Source of the DNA: Dermatophilaceae bacterium Soc4.6
GTDB taxonomy: Bacteria; Actinomycetota; Actinomycetes; Actinomycetales; Dermatophilaceae
DNA length: 64,000 bases
NCBI GenBank assembly: GCA_039889245.1
Contig: JAZGVH010000002.1
Location: 3,348,001 to 3,412,000 of the forward strand
Reading direction: 5' to 3'
Below are positions 11,368-19,662 of the stretch, one piece after another (the stretch's first letter is position 1; the number at the start of each line of letters is the position of its first letter). Made by a program: the position numbers and the translations under genes. The notes under the pieces are model-generated. The model was not told the origin of the DNA, made no database searches, and worked only from the letters and a program-made list of their open reading frames with translations.

Positions 11368-11373
11368 GGAGGT

Positions 11374-12453
11374 ATGCCTTCCTCCGAGCTCGCCAGCGAC
11401 GCCTCCCCTGACGGCGGCACGCCCCCGGCCGCGGGCGCCCCCGCCAAGCGGGTGCTGCTCGCGGCGCCCCGCGGATACTGCGCCGGCGTCGACCGGGCCG
11501 TCGTCACGGTCGAGAAGGCGCTCGAGCTGTACGGTGCGCCCGTCTACGTGCGCAAGGAGATCGTGCACAACAAGCACGTCGTGACGACGCTGCAGAAGCG
11601 CGGCGCGATCTTCGTCGACGAGACCGACGAGGTGCCCCAGGGGGCGACGGTCGTCTTCAGTGCGCACGGGGTGGCGCCTGTGGTGCACGAAGAGGCCAGG
11701 CGGCTGAGCCTGAAGACGATCGACGCCACCTGTCCGCTCGTGACCAAGGTGCACCGCGAGGCCGTGCGGTTCGCCGACGAGGACTACGACATCCTGCTCA
11801 TCGGCCACGAGGGTCACGAGGAGGTCGTCGGCACCAGCGGCGAGGCGCCCGAGCACATCACGATCGTCGACGGCCCCGACGACGTCGTCAACGTCGAGGT
11901 CCGTGACCCCGAGCGCGTCGTCTGGCTGTCGCAGACCACGCTGTCGGTGGACGAGACGATGGAGACCGTGCGCCGCCTGCGCGAGAAGTTCCCCCGGCTG
12001 CAGGACCCGCCCAGCGACGACATCTGCTACGCCACGCAGAACCGCCAGGTGGCCGTCAAGCAGATGGCCGCCCGCTGCGACCTGGTCATCGTGGTCGGGT
12101 CGCGCAACTCGTCCAACTCGGTGCGCCTCGTGGAGGTCGCGGTCGACCACGGCGCGCAGGCCGGCCACCTCGTCGACTACGCCGACGAGATCGACGACAC
12201 CTGGCTCGAGGGCGTGACGACGGTGGGCGTCACCTCGGGCGCGAGCGTGCCCGAGGTGCTGGTGCGCGACGTGCTGGCCCACCTCGCTGCCCTCGGCTAC
12301 GGCGACGTCGAGACGATCACCTCTGCCGAGGAGTCGCTGATCTTCTCGCTGCCGGCCGAGCTCCGCCGGGACCTCAAGGCGGCGTCGGGGGCCGAGCCGG
12401 GAGAGCTGCGCCACGACCCTGGCGCGGCGAAGGACGTCGATTCGCTGAGATAG
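11374..12453 (+). CDS. ispH: 4-hydroxy-3-methylbut-2-enyl diphosphate reductase
   Basis: Last enzyme of the MEP isoprenoid pathway, reducing HMBPP to IPP and DMAPP; 359 aa. After a disordered stretch of about 25 residues the core begins [19 protein letters not shown] (Cys36). Further cluster cysteines lie in [12 protein letters not shown] and [11 protein letters not shown], the three ligands of the IspH iron-sulfur cluster. [11 protein letters not shown] and [14 protein letters not shown] form the substrate pocket. Usual family length. It diverges from the small secreted-protein gene and is followed by a direct repeat. Confidence 0.97.
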   Translation: MPSSELASDASPDGGTPPAAGAPAKRVLLAAPRGYCAGVDRAVVTVEKALELYGAPVYVRKEIVHNKHVVTTLQKRGAIFVDETDEVPQGATVVFSAHGVAPVVHEEARRLSLKTIDATCPLVTKVHREAVRFADEDYDILLIGHEGHEEVVGTSGEAPEHITIVDGPDDVVNVEVRDPERVVWLSQTTLSVDETMETVRRLREKFPRLQDPPSDDICYATQNRQVAVKQMAARCDLVIVVGSRNSSNSVRLVEVAVDHGAQAGHLVDYADEIDDTWLEGVTTVGVTSGASVPEVLVRDVLAHLAALGYGDVETITSAEESLIFSLPAELRRDLKAASGAEPGELRHDPGAAKDVDSLR

Positions 12454-12485
12454 GGGCGGGGGAAAGGCGGCAGCGCATCGTGCCT

Positions 12486-12563
12486 CACCTGAAGGCGTAT
12501 GCAGCCCCGCCGGGTGCTGTGCCCACATTGGGCTGCACCTGAAGGCGTATGCAGCCCCGCCGG
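12486..12563. repeat. Two 28-bp direct repeats downstream of ispH
   Basis: An identical 28-bp sequence (beginning CACCTGAAGGCGTATGCAGC) occurs at 12486-12513 and 12536-12563, with starts 50 bp apart. The second copy has flanking GGCTGC/GCAGCC arms (12531-12536 and 12551-12556) that could pair. It fills the convergent gap between ispH and the SRPBCC gene, so it may be a duplicated 3' end or terminator. No coding potential is evident. Confidence 0.8.
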
Positions 12564-13034
12564 TCAAGCGGGGTCAGGCGCCGGGCGCGCACCACCCTGC
12601 GCCGCCAGAAGGGCGTTCAGTCGCATCACGTCGTCGGGGAACCCGCGAGCCAGGGGGAGCGCCAGCCCGCGCTGGGCGAGGAGAACGAGGGGTCCCTCGA
12701 CCTCGACGACCTGACGGAGGCGCCAGACCTCGTCGTCGCGGCCGTCGTCGGCCTCGATGCTGAGCGTGACCCGGGTGCAACCTCCGGGCTGGGGCTGCTC
12801 GACGACGATGCGCCCAGATTCGTCACGCAAGACCAGGGCGGCAGGTGCCGTGCGTCGGTGGACGGCACCGACCAGACCGCTGGGCACGAGGTCGACGGCG
12901 GCACCGTCCGACGACGGACGTGCGTCGGAGAGCCCGCCGCACCACTGCGGCCACCCACCGACGTCCCTGATGGCCGCCCACAGCGCCGCACGGTCGACGC
13001 GCAGGAGGGCGGAGGACTCACGGTGCCAGGACAT
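12564..13034 (-). CDS. SRPBCC-family (START-like) protein
   Basis: Protein of 156 aa in the Bet v1/polyketide-cyclase-like SRPBCC superfamily: RVDRAALWAAIRDVGGWPQW near the start is the typical first helix and strand, followed by hydrophobic strands lining a ligand cavity. The superfamily binds lipids or aromatics; the ligand here is unknown. The ATG is 5 bp after a TAGGTT -10-like box on the minus strand (13045-13040), suggesting a leaderless transcript. It lies 8 bp after rmuC on the same strand. Confidence 0.75.
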   Translation of the reverse strand: MSWHRESSALLRVDRAALWAAIRDVGGWPQWCGGLSDARPSSDGAAVDLVPSGLVGAVHRRTAPAALVLRDESGRIVVEQPQPGGCTRVTLSIEADDGRDDEVWRLRQVVEVEGPLVLLAQRGLALPLARGFPDDVMRLNALLAAQGGARPAPDPA

Positions 13035-13042
13035 GTCTCAAC

Positions 13043-14260
13043 CTAGCCAGTCGAGGCGGCCTGGGCGGAGTCGGGAGCTGCGGTGTCGTCGAACCGCAGG
13101 TCGGGCCGGGCCACGTCCGGCTCCAGGGACTCGAGCAGCTCGACGGCCGTGAGCGGGCGGCCCGCGGTCTCGACCGGCCTGAGCGTGGCCAGATCGTGGT
13201 CGACCAGCCCGAGCTCGTGCATCCGCCGGGCGGAGACCAGCACCCGTGACTCCAGCGAGCCGATGAAGCCGTTGTAGGCCTCGACGGACCGCTGCAGCGA
13301 CGCGCCCATGCGGCTCGCGTGCTGGCCCAGGCTGCCGAGTCGCTCGTAGAGCTCGCGCCCGACGGCCAGCAGCTCGCGGGCGTTGCCGGCGAGCGCGTCC
13401 TGCTGCCAGGTGAAGGCGACCGTGCGCAGCAGGGCGAGGAGCGTGCCGGGAGAGGCGAGCACGACCCGACGTCGCATCGCGTGCTCGTGCAGGTCGGGGT
13501 CGCTCGCGAGGGCTGCCGTGAGGAAGGCCTCGCCCGGCACGAAGCAGACCACCATCTCGGGGGTGACGGGCAATGCCGTCCAGTAGGCCTTGGCCGCGAG
13601 GCCGTCGACGTGGCTGCGCAGAGCCCTCGCGTGCCCCGCAAGATGGTGGCTGCGCTCCTGCGCGGTCAGCCCCTCGGCCTGCGCGGCGAGGAAGGACGAC
13701 ATGGGCGCCTTGGCGTCGATCACGAGGTCCTTGCCCCCGGGCAGGTGCACCACGACGTCGGGGCGCACCCCGCGCCCGTCGGCGGAGGTGCCCGACACCT
13801 GCTCGTCCACGTCGCACCGCGCGAGCATCCCTGCGTGCTCGAGCACCCGCCGCAGCTGGACCTCACCCCAGGAGCCGCGCACCGACGACGAGTTGAGCGA
13901 CCCGACGAGCGACGCGGTCTGGGTGCGCAGCTCGGTCGTCGACGCCGTGACCCGGGTGAGCTCGCTGGCCACGCGGGCGAACTGGTCGCCGCGGTCGCGC
14001 TCGAGGTCGTGCACCTGCCGGGCCACCTGCTCGAGGCTGTGCCGCAGTGGCGCGATCATCTGCGCGGTCTCGGAGCCCTCGCTGAGCGTCGCCTCGAGGT
14101 CGACCACGCGCTCACGCAGCACGTCGCGCTCAGCCGAGGCGGCGGCGAGCGGCGCGGCATACGTGCTCTGGTAGTGCCCGCGGGAGAACAGGGTGGCGAG
14201 GACCGCCCCCACCATGAGGGCGATCGTGGCGACCAGCCAGAGCAGGGGGGTCGAGGTCAT
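13043..14260 (-). CDS. rmuC: DNA recombination protein RmuC
   Basis: RmuC-family protein of 405 aa. One N-terminal membrane anchor (LLWLVATIALMVGAVLATLF) leads into a long coiled coil (residues about 40-125), then the nuclease-like domain: VRGSWGEVQLRRVLEHAGML, RGVRPDVVVHLPGGKDLVIDAKAP and MVVCFVPGEAFLTAAL. The family limits sequence inversion in E. coli by an unresolved mechanism. The usual length and all landmarks are present. Confidence 0.94.
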   Translation of the reverse strand: MTSTPLLWLVATIALMVGAVLATLFSRGHYQSTYAAPLAAASAERDVLRERVVDLEATLSEGSETAQMIAPLRHSLEQVARQVHDLERDRGDQFARVASELTRVTASTTELRTQTASLVGSLNSSSVRGSWGEVQLRRVLEHAGMLARCDVDEQVSGTSADGRGVRPDVVVHLPGGKDLVIDAKAPMSSFLAAQAEGLTAQERSHHLAGHARALRSHVDGLAAKAYWTALPVTPEMVVCFVPGEAFLTAALASDPDLHEHAMRRRVVLASPGTLLALLRTVAFTWQQDALAGNARELLAVGRELYERLGSLGQHASRMGASLQRSVEAYNGFIGSLESRVLVSARRMHELGLVDHDLATLRPVETAGRPLTAVELLESLEPDVARPDLRFDDTAAPDSAQAASTG

Positions 14261-14319
14261 GGTCAGAGCGTGGCACGAGGCACTGACAGACCCCGGGAGG
14301 ACGACGCGGTGATAGACGT

Positions 14320-15186
14320 ATGCCTGTGACCGACACCGAGTACGACGCAGCGATCGCCCTCACCGACACCGACCTGTCGGGCACCTACGCCGGCGCCTTC
14401 GGCGACGGGTGGAGGATCGGGAACGCGGTCAACGGGGGTGTGGTCATGGCCGTCGCGACGGCCGCGATGCAGCGTCGGGTCGTCGCCGACGGCATCGAGG
14501 GCCACCGCGACCCCGTCGCCTTCAGCGGCTACTTCCTGACCGCGTCGCAGCCGGGCCCGCTCACGGCGAGCACCGAGGTGCTGCGATCCGGGCGCAGCCT
14601 GACCACCGGGCAGGTGTCGCTCACCCAGCTGGGTCCTGACGGTCGGCCGGTCGAGCGGATGCGGGCCCTGCTCAGTCTCGGCGCCCTCGTGGCCGGGGCC
14701 AGTCCGCTGCGTCAGCCCGACCCGCCGTCGATGCCGGCGCCCGAGGGCTGCGTGGCCAGCACCGAGGCACCGCCCAGCTTTCTCAACGACTCCAGCCTGC
14801 TCGAGCGGCTCGACCTGCGGCTCGACCCGGCCTGCGTCGGGTGGGCGCTCGGCCAGCCATCGGGGCAGGGCGAGATGCGGGCCTGGTTGCGCATGGTCGA
14901 CGGTCGCGAGCCCGACGCCGTGATGCTGCTGCTCGCCCTCGACAGCCTTCCGCCGGTCGCCTTCGACCTCGGCATCCCCGGCTGGGCGCCGACCCTCGAG
15001 TTCACCGCGCACGTGCACGCGCGCCCGGCCCCGGGGTGGCTGCGACTGCAGGTCACCAGCCACGTGCTGGCCGGCTCGATGATGGAGGAGGACGCCCGCG
15101 TCTGGGACAGCACCGGCGCGCTGGTCGCGCAGTCGCGCCAGCTGTGTGGGGTGCGTCTGCCGCCGGGCTGGTCGCCGACCGCCTGA
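14320..15186 (+). CDS. Acyl-CoA thioesterase-like (double hotdog) protein
   Basis: Thioesterase-superfamily protein of 288 aa with two hotdog halves. The N-terminal half has GNAVNGGVVMAVATAAMQRR (near residue 32) and SGYFLTASQPGPLTASTEVL; the C-terminal half has GWAPTLEFTAHVHARPAPGW and ends with DSTGALVAQSRQLCGVRLPP, the TesB/4HBT_3 pattern. It probably hydrolyses acyl-CoA; the chain length is unknown. It diverges from rmuC and is closed by a strong terminator. Confidence 0.85.
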   Translation: MPVTDTEYDAAIALTDTDLSGTYAGAFGDGWRIGNAVNGGVVMAVATAAMQRRVVADGIEGHRDPVAFSGYFLTASQPGPLTASTEVLRSGRSLTTGQVSLTQLGPDGRPVERMRALLSLGALVAGASPLRQPDPPSMPAPEGCVASTEAPPSFLNDSSLLERLDLRLDPACVGWALGQPSGQGEMRAWLRMVDGREPDAVMLLLALDSLPPVAFDLGIPGWAPTLEFTAHVHARPAPGWLRLQVTSHVLAGSMMEEDARVWDSTGALVAQSRQLCGVRLPPGWSPTA

Positions 15187-15200
15187 GCGGGGACGGACGA

Positions 15201-15230
15201 AGGGCCGGTACGACGCGTCGTATCGGCCCT
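15201..15230. terminator. Bidirectional terminator between convergent genes
   Basis: AGGGCCGGTACGACG (15201-15215) and CGTCGTATCGGCCCT (15216-15230) are inverted repeats matching at 14 of 15 positions. They lie between the thioesterase and the DUF6918 gene, which converge here. Confidence 0.85.
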
Positions 15231-15247
15231 CCGGTCGTCGACTCGCC

Positions 15248-15679
15248 TCAGCCGGCGAGCGACTGCAGGGTCGAGCCGAGCCGCGGCAGAGCCGTGCTGA
15301 CGTGGCCCTTGGCCTTGGGGCGGATCATGCCGTAGGCCCTGGCCACGGCTGCGTGGTCGGGGTTGGACGCGCGCGCGTCGGTGACCGACAGCAGCGACTC
15401 GGTGACCTCGGCCTCGCGGGAGACGAGCCGGGCGCTGAAGTCGCCCTGGCCGTCTTCCCAGTAGGGCTCGAGGGCGGTCAGGAAGTCGGGCGGCATCCGG
15501 CCGACGGCCTTCTTGACCAGCGTGGAGTCGATCTTGCGAGCGGCACCGTAGGCGGTCTTGATGGCCGCGCCACCGAGACCGGACTTGGAGGCGACCTCGG
15601 CGTCGACGACCTGCGTGAGGGCGTCGACGGCGGCCGGGCGGCGATCGGGGGTGAGGAGGGTCTCGGAGAGGGTCGGCAT
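15248..15679 (-). CDS. DUF6918-family protein
   Basis: Conserved actinobacterial protein of unknown function, 143 aa. The start MPTLSETLLTPDRRPAAVDA is characteristic of the family; an in-frame upstream extension exists but reads as non-coding. It is all-helical in appearance with KTAYGAARKIDSTLVKKAVG and PPDFLTALEPYWEDG. No catalytic motif or membrane segment. It diverges from ychF. Confidence 0.8.
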   Translation of the reverse strand: MPTLSETLLTPDRRPAAVDALTQVVDAEVASKSGLGGAAIKTAYGAARKIDSTLVKKAVGRMPPDFLTALEPYWEDGQGDFSARLVSREAEVTESLLSVTDARASNPDHAAVARAYGMIRPKAKGHVSTALPRLGSTLQSLAG

Positions 15680-15812
15680 GGGCGAAAGGCTAGTGGGCAC
15701 AAGGGGCCCCGAGAGACCGGTGTCCGGAAGGCCGCCGATGTCACAGGCGGGTACAGCCTCGGGGGGCATCGCCGACGACAGGCGGGTGTCCGAGGTGGGC
15801 GCTTCATACGCC

Positions 15813-15818
15813 TAAACT
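15813..15818 (+). promoter_or_regulatory. -10 box (TAAACT) upstream of ychF
   Basis: TAAACT fits TANNNT and ends 9 bp before the GTG start of ychF, so the mRNA would have almost no leader. No ribosome site is visible. Confidence 0.4.
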
Positions 15819-15827
15819 CTTGTCCTC

Positions 15828-16913
15828 GTGGCCCTCTCGATCGGAATCGTCGGACTGCCCAACGTGGGCAAGTCCACCCTCTTCAACGCCCTCACGAAGA
15901 ACAACGTGCTCGCAGCGAACTACCCGTTCGCGACGATCGAGCCGAATGTCGGGGTCGTTCCCCTGCCGGACGACCGGCTCGAGGCGCTCGCGACGGTCTT
16001 CAGCAGCGAGAAGCTGCTGCCCGCGACGGTGTCCTTCGTCGACATCGCCGGGATCGTGCGCGGCGCCTCGGTGGGGGAGGGGTTGGGCAACAAGTTCCTC
16101 GCCACCATCCGCGAGGCCGATGCGATCTGCCAGGTCGTGCGGGTCTTCGAGGACGGTGACGTCGTGCACGTCGACGGCAAGGTGAGCCCCGCCGGCGACA
16201 TCGAGACGATCAACACCGAGCTCGTGCTCGCCGACCTGCAGACCCTCGAGAAGGCGATGCCGCGTCTCGAGAAGGAGGCCCGCACCGTCAAGGAGAAGCG
16301 TCCCGCGCTCGACAACGCGCTCGCTGCGCAGAAGGTCCTCGAGGCAGGCGACACCCTGTATGCCGCGGGCACGGCCGCCGGGGTCGACCTCGACGAGGCG
16401 AAGGCGCTGGGCCTGCTGACGACCAAGCCCTTCATCTACGTCTTCAACCTCGACGAGGACCAGCTCACCGACGACGCGTTGAAGACCCAGCTGGCCGCGT
16501 CGGTCTCGCCCGCCGACTCGGTCTTCCTCAACGCCAAGCTCGAGATGGACCTCATGGACATGGAGCCTGACGAGGCGCTCGAGATGCTCGAGGGCTTCGG
16601 CGCGACCGAGTCGGGCATGGCCCAGCTCGCGCGCGTCGGCTTCCACACGCTGGGACTGCAGACCTACCTGACGGCCGGGCCCAAGGAGTCGCGGGCGTGG
16701 ACGATCGGGCAGGGGTGGACCGCGCCGATGGCCGCCGGGGTCATTCACACCGACTTCCAGCGCGGCTTCATCAAGGCTGAGATCGTCTCCTTCGAGGACC
16801 TGGTCGAGGCGGGGTCGATGGCCGCGGCGAAGGCGGCGGGCAAGGTGCGCATCGAGGGCAAGGACTACGTCATGGTCGACGGCGACGTGGTGGAGTTCCG
16901 CTTCAACGTGTAA
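15828..16913 (+). CDS. ychF: Redox-responsive ATPase/GTPase YchF (OLA1 family)
   Basis: Obg-like P-loop ATPase, 361 aa, GTG start. G1 GLPNVGKSTLFNALT (near residue 8), G3 DIAGIVRGASVGEGLGNKF (near 67), a coiled-coil insert around 130-190, and the C-terminal TGS domain (AWTIGQGWTAPMAAGVIHTD, then KDYVMVDGDVVEFRFNV). The family binds ribosomes and is linked to stress control. The gene is complete, but its last 19 bases form the left copy of a repeat found again at 34683, so an integrative element appears to use its 3' end as target. Confidence 0.96.
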   Translation: MALSIGIVGLPNVGKSTLFNALTKNNVLAANYPFATIEPNVGVVPLPDDRLEALATVFSSEKLLPATVSFVDIAGIVRGASVGEGLGNKFLATIREADAICQVVRVFEDGDVVHVDGKVSPAGDIETINTELVLADLQTLEKAMPRLEKEARTVKEKRPALDNALAAQKVLEAGDTLYAAGTAAGVDLDEAKALGLLTTKPFIYVFNLDEDQLTDDALKTQLAASVSPADSVFLNAKLEMDLMDMEPDEALEMLEGFGATESGMAQLARVGFHTLGLQTYLTAGPKESRAWTIGQGWTAPMAAGVIHTDFQRGFIKAEIVSFEDLVEAGSMAAAKAAGKVRIEGKDYVMVDGDVVEFRFNV

Positions 16914-16936
16914 ACCCGCAGGTCAGAGGCGGTTTT
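16895..16936. repeat. Left attachment-site repeat (attL candidate)
   Basis: GTTCCGCTTCAACGTG (last ychF codons), one mismatch, AAACCCGCAG, then AGAGGCGGTTT are shared with 34683-34722. The repeat spans the ychF stop codon, so integration would regenerate the ychF C-terminus. Confidence 0.7.
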
Positions 16937-17047
16937 GCCCTCATCTGCCCTCACGGTGCCCTCAGCAGCGGCGACGACTCGGGAAACGTCGCCGGGCGGG
17001 GCCCAGCTGACACTGCGTTCCCGCGCCGGCGAGTGGGAGGGCAAGCG

Positions 17048-17461
17048 CTACGGTCTGCGCCCCCGGCGTGATCCTTCGACGGCCACACCGATTTCCCGTT
17101 CAGCGACGTCCACCGACTCCTCGGCCGAGAGCCAGGACACCTGGTAGACCCGGCGACCGTTGTCATCGTATTCAACCCACTGGCGCTGGCCCCACTCCTG
17201 AAGCGCTAAGTCGAGCTGGTCGCCTTGAATCACCCAGTCATCGAACTCGCCATGCAGGACACGGATGACTGACGCCGTCTGCAATGGCCTTCCCCAGCGC
17301 CGCCACCACAGGATCCCGCTCAGCCGACGCCAGTAGACGACGGACTCGATGACGACATGCCCCGCGGGCTCATCGGTTCCCGGCGCACTCAGCACGCCCA
17401 CGCGACCGTCGTACTCGTGCACCGGGTGGTCGGGCTCGACGCCGGTGGGAAGCCGTGGCAT
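17048..17461 (-). CDS. Unrecognised island-associated protein (copy A)
   Basis: Protein of 137 aa with no family I recognise. A close but diverged homologue sits in the same relative position in element II (34826-35242), which supports its being a real, selected gene. Shared features are EYDGRVGVLS near residue 17, GTDEPAGHV, VVYWRRLSGILWWRRWG (Trp/Arg-rich, near 45) and VYQVSWLSAEESVDVAE near 110. No signal peptide or clear membrane span. It lies between the attachment repeat and the integrase on the integrase strand. Confidence 0.65.
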   Translation of the reverse strand: MPRLPTGVEPDHPVHEYDGRVGVLSAPGTDEPAGHVVIESVVYWRRLSGILWWRRWGRPLQTASVIRVLHGEFDDWVIQGDQLDLALQEWGQRQWVEYDDNGRRVYQVSWLSAEESVDVAEREIGVAVEGSRRGRRP

Positions 17462-17504
17462 AGGCCAAGTCTGCCGGTCGACGGGCCGCCGGAAGCCGTG
17501 GGTC

Positions 17505-18632
17505 TCAGGCTTGGTGGACCTCGGGTTGCGCTGCGGCCGTCGAACCGGACTCGAGGACCTCGGCGACGAGGCGGGCCGAGGCGTCGCGGACGCGGTCCTC
17601 CGCGGACGGCCAGAGGTGGGCGTAGGTGGTCAGGGTGGTGGTCGACTTGGCGTGGCCGAGGGCGCGCTGGACGGCGACGACGTCGCATCCGGAGGCGATG
17701 AGGCCGGAGGCGTAGAAGTGCCGCAGGTCGTGCAGCCGTACGCCCTCGACGCCCGCCCGGATCAGAGTCGTTCGCCATCGGTAGCCGACGGTGTTCTGGT
17801 GGGGTGGTTGGTGGTCGACGCCGGCGAAGAGCCAGGGGCACCACAGGCCCTGCTCGACGTGTTGGGCGAGCATCTCGACGAGGGCGTCGGGGATGTGCAC
17901 GGTGCGCTCGGAGTTGTACTTCGGCAGGCGGATGTCGAGGCCGCCACCGGTGCGGCGCTGGACCTGCCGGCTGACCTGCAGCTGGCGCCGCAGGAAGTCG
18001 ACGTCGTCGACCCGCAGCGCGGCGGCCTCCCCGAGGCGGAGGCCAGCGAACGCGCACAAGCCGACGAAGGCGCGGAATCGGGGGTCGGAGGCGTCGAGGA
18101 TGCACCGTACGACGTCCGGGGTCGGGATGGTCATCGCGGCCTCGCGCTTGCGCAGGCGGGGGAGCCGGACGGAGGTGGTGGGGTCGGTGGCGATGAGGCC
18201 GTCGCGCACGGCGGCGCGGAAGACCGAGCGCACGTTGACGAAGCGGGTCTTGATCGTGCCGGGCGCCAGGGAGCGGGGTCGCACCTGGGTGGGCACGGTC
18301 ATCGACTTGACCCACGCCTCGATGTGGCTGGGCCGGACCCGGCGCAGGTCGACCTCGGCGAAGGTGGTCGAGCGGGCGGCGAGCGACATGGCCGCCCGGG
18401 TGCCGTCGGTCCAGACCTGGTCGCGCTCCCACGCCTCGAAGTAGCGGATGAAGGAGACCTTTCCGGCCTCGGGGTCGATCCACCGGCCGCGGTCGAGGGC
18501 GTCGAGCTGCTGGCGCCACCAGCGGACGGCGTCGACCTGCCGGGCGAACGCCTGCTCGTGCTGACGGCCGGTCTCGGGGTGGCGGTAGCGCGCGCGCCAG
18601 GCGTCGCCGCGCCGGCTGACCCCCTCAGGCAT
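17505..18632 (-). CDS. int: Tyrosine site-specific integrase
   Basis: Phage/ICE-type tyrosine recombinase, 375 aa from MPEGVSRRGDAWRARYRHPE. An Arm/SAM-like N-terminal part (about 1-160) precedes the catalytic domain with Arg199 (AGLRLGEAA), His301 and Arg304 (HDLRHFYAS), His327 (ALGHAKSTTT) and nucleophile Tyr337 (LTTYAHLW), a full catalytic set. A longer in-frame reading to 18773 exists but lacks domain support. It lies next to the left attachment repeat, with the excisionase diverging. Decayed relatives occur near 35300 and 40766. Confidence 0.93.
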   Translation of the reverse strand: MPEGVSRRGDAWRARYRHPETGRQHEQAFARQVDAVRWWRQQLDALDRGRWIDPEAGKVSFIRYFEAWERDQVWTDGTRAAMSLAARSTTFAEVDLRRVRPSHIEAWVKSMTVPTQVRPRSLAPGTIKTRFVNVRSVFRAAVRDGLIATDPTTSVRLPRLRKREAAMTIPTPDVVRCILDASDPRFRAFVGLCAFAGLRLGEAAALRVDDVDFLRRQLQVSRQVQRRTGGGLDIRLPKYNSERTVHIPDALVEMLAQHVEQGLWCPWLFAGVDHQPPHQNTVGYRWRTTLIRAGVEGVRLHDLRHFYASGLIASGCDVVAVQRALGHAKSTTTLTTYAHLWPSAEDRVRDASARLVAEVLESGSTAAAQPEVHQA

Positions 18633-18861
18633 CGTTGTGCCGGTGGTGCTGCGTGGTGGCGACCATGGCGTTCCTCTCCAGGTTTGCCACCGTAGCTCTG
18701 CGCGGGGACAGGCGTCGAGGGCCACTGGTGGCCTGCTGCGGACGGTCGTGACTGCTACTGGTCCGTCGGGCAAGTGCGCGATGTGGTGTCCACCGGCGAC
18801 GATCCGGCGACATTCGGTGCTGACAGGCCCAATTCACGAGTGTCGCAAGGAGATCGTCGCC
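18633..18861. promoter_or_regulatory. Divergent int-xis control region
   Basis: This 229-bp gap separates the divergently oriented integrase and excisionase-like genes, so it should hold both promoters. No clear operator was recognised. An AAGGAG ribosome site (18847-18852) precedes the downstream gene. Confidence 0.5.
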
Positions 18862-19167
18862 ATGACCAGGACCACCGAGAGCCAGGAGCAGCTGGGGCTG
18901 TGGGACAGCACCACGCGACCGAGCGAGAGCAAGGGACAGGTGCGGTCGGCGCCGGACCTGCCGACTCAGCGTCCGACGAAACACGTGGAGTACCAGGAGC
19001 TCTGGGACATCGACGACCTCGCCGCCTACCTCAGGGTGCCGAAGCAGACGATCTACTCGTGGCGCACGACGGGGTACGGCCCGAAGGGGATCCGGGTCGG
19101 CAAGCACCTGCGCTGGCGGGCGGCGACCGTCATCACCTGGACCCTCGGGCTGGAACAGGGGCAGTGA
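18862..19167 (+). CDS. xis: Excisionase-like helix-turn-helix protein
   Basis: Small DNA-binding protein of 101 aa. The C-terminal half is a MerR/AlpA-type winged helix-turn-helix: LWDIDDLAAYLRVPKQTIYS (near 49-68), then WRTTGYGPKGIRVGKHLRWR. Such proteins direct excision by a partner tyrosine integrase or regulate it. The ATG is set by the AAGGAG site 9 bp upstream. The first 45 residues are polar and unstructured. The stop overlaps the start of the zinc-ribbon gene. A remnant of a homologue is at 35316-35389. Confidence 0.85.
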   Translation: MTRTTESQEQLGLWDSTTRPSESKGQVRSAPDLPTQRPTKHVEYQELWDIDDLAAYLRVPKQTIYSWRTTGYGPKGIRVGKHLRWRAATVITWTLGLEQGQ

Positions 19168-19544
19168 CGCGAGACCGCCCGCGCTCACCCTGGCCGTGCC
19201 CCCGTTGTGGCCGACTGGTGGTGGAGCCGTGGCCGCCTCGAGCGGGGCGACCCAAGCGCTGGTGTTCGGCCGCGTGCCGGCGGGCAGCCTCGGAGGAGCG
19301 TCGTGCCGCGGAGAACGGTGCCATCAGCATCCGCTACCTCAGCCCCGTCGTCTCCATCGAGGCGCACGTCGACGCCGTGCTCGACTCTCCGGCCGCCTGC
19401 CGTCGCGTGCTGCGCGAGTTGGTTGACCGGGCCGCCCGCGGCGACCTCGACGATGCGCGGTGGCGCAGCGTTGTCGTAGACCTCGAGCACATTCGGCAGT
19501 CGGGCGATCGGTATCCGCGCGGGTCGTACCCGGTCCGCCGCTGA
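19164..19544 (+). CDS. Zinc-ribbon-like island protein
   Basis: Protein of 126 aa, GTG start overlapping the xis stop. The N-terminus has CPRCG and, after a basic linker, RPKRWCSAACRR, a CxxC...CxxxC pattern expected to bind one zinc. The remainder (SPAACRRVLRELVDRAARGD) looks helical. Its exact function is unknown; the position suggests a role in element control. A homologue in element II (35387) is interrupted by an IS21-type element. Confidence 0.7.
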   Translation: MTRDRPRSPWPCPRCGRLVVEPWPPRAGRPKRWCSAACRRAASEERRAAENGAISIRYLSPVVSIEAHVDAVLDSPAACRRVLRELVDRAARGDLDDARWRSVVVDLEHIRQSGDRYPRGSYPVRR

Positions 19545-19640
19545 CCCCGCCACCTCCACCGTGGCGTGGCGTCCGCGCGTTGCGCCGGGCCTCCGCTGTC
19601 TAAGGCCCGACCTTGATCCTCACCCCTTCTAGTCCGGTCA

Positions 19641-19656
19641 TAGCAGTTGCTATAGT
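19641..19656 (+). promoter_or_regulatory. Promoter with overlapping inverted repeat before mntA-hepT
   Basis: TAGCA-GT-TGCTA (19641-19652) is an inverted repeat overlapping a -10 box TATAGT (19651-19656) that ends 6 bp before the ATG. The transcript is probably leaderless, and the repeat is placed where a toxin-antitoxin autorepressor would bind. Confidence 0.55.
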
Positions 19657-19662
19657 TGGGTC

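Noticed and set aside
9223-11373. Long plus-strand open frame running from xseB through to ispH
   Set aside because: It is antisense to xseA/xseB and reads Gly/Arg/Ala-rich low-complexity sequence; only the part from 11374 is IspH.
12486-12563. CRISPR-like two-repeat locus
   Set aside because: Only two repeats, one 22-bp gap and no cas genes.
16915-16936. Rho-independent terminator of ychF (CCGC/GCGG followed by TTTT)
   Set aside because: The stem is only 4 bp; too weak to list separately from the attachment repeat.
16914-17047. tRNA gene as attachment site after ychF
   Set aside because: No cloverleaf-compatible sequence was seen; the shared repeat is the ychF 3' end itself.
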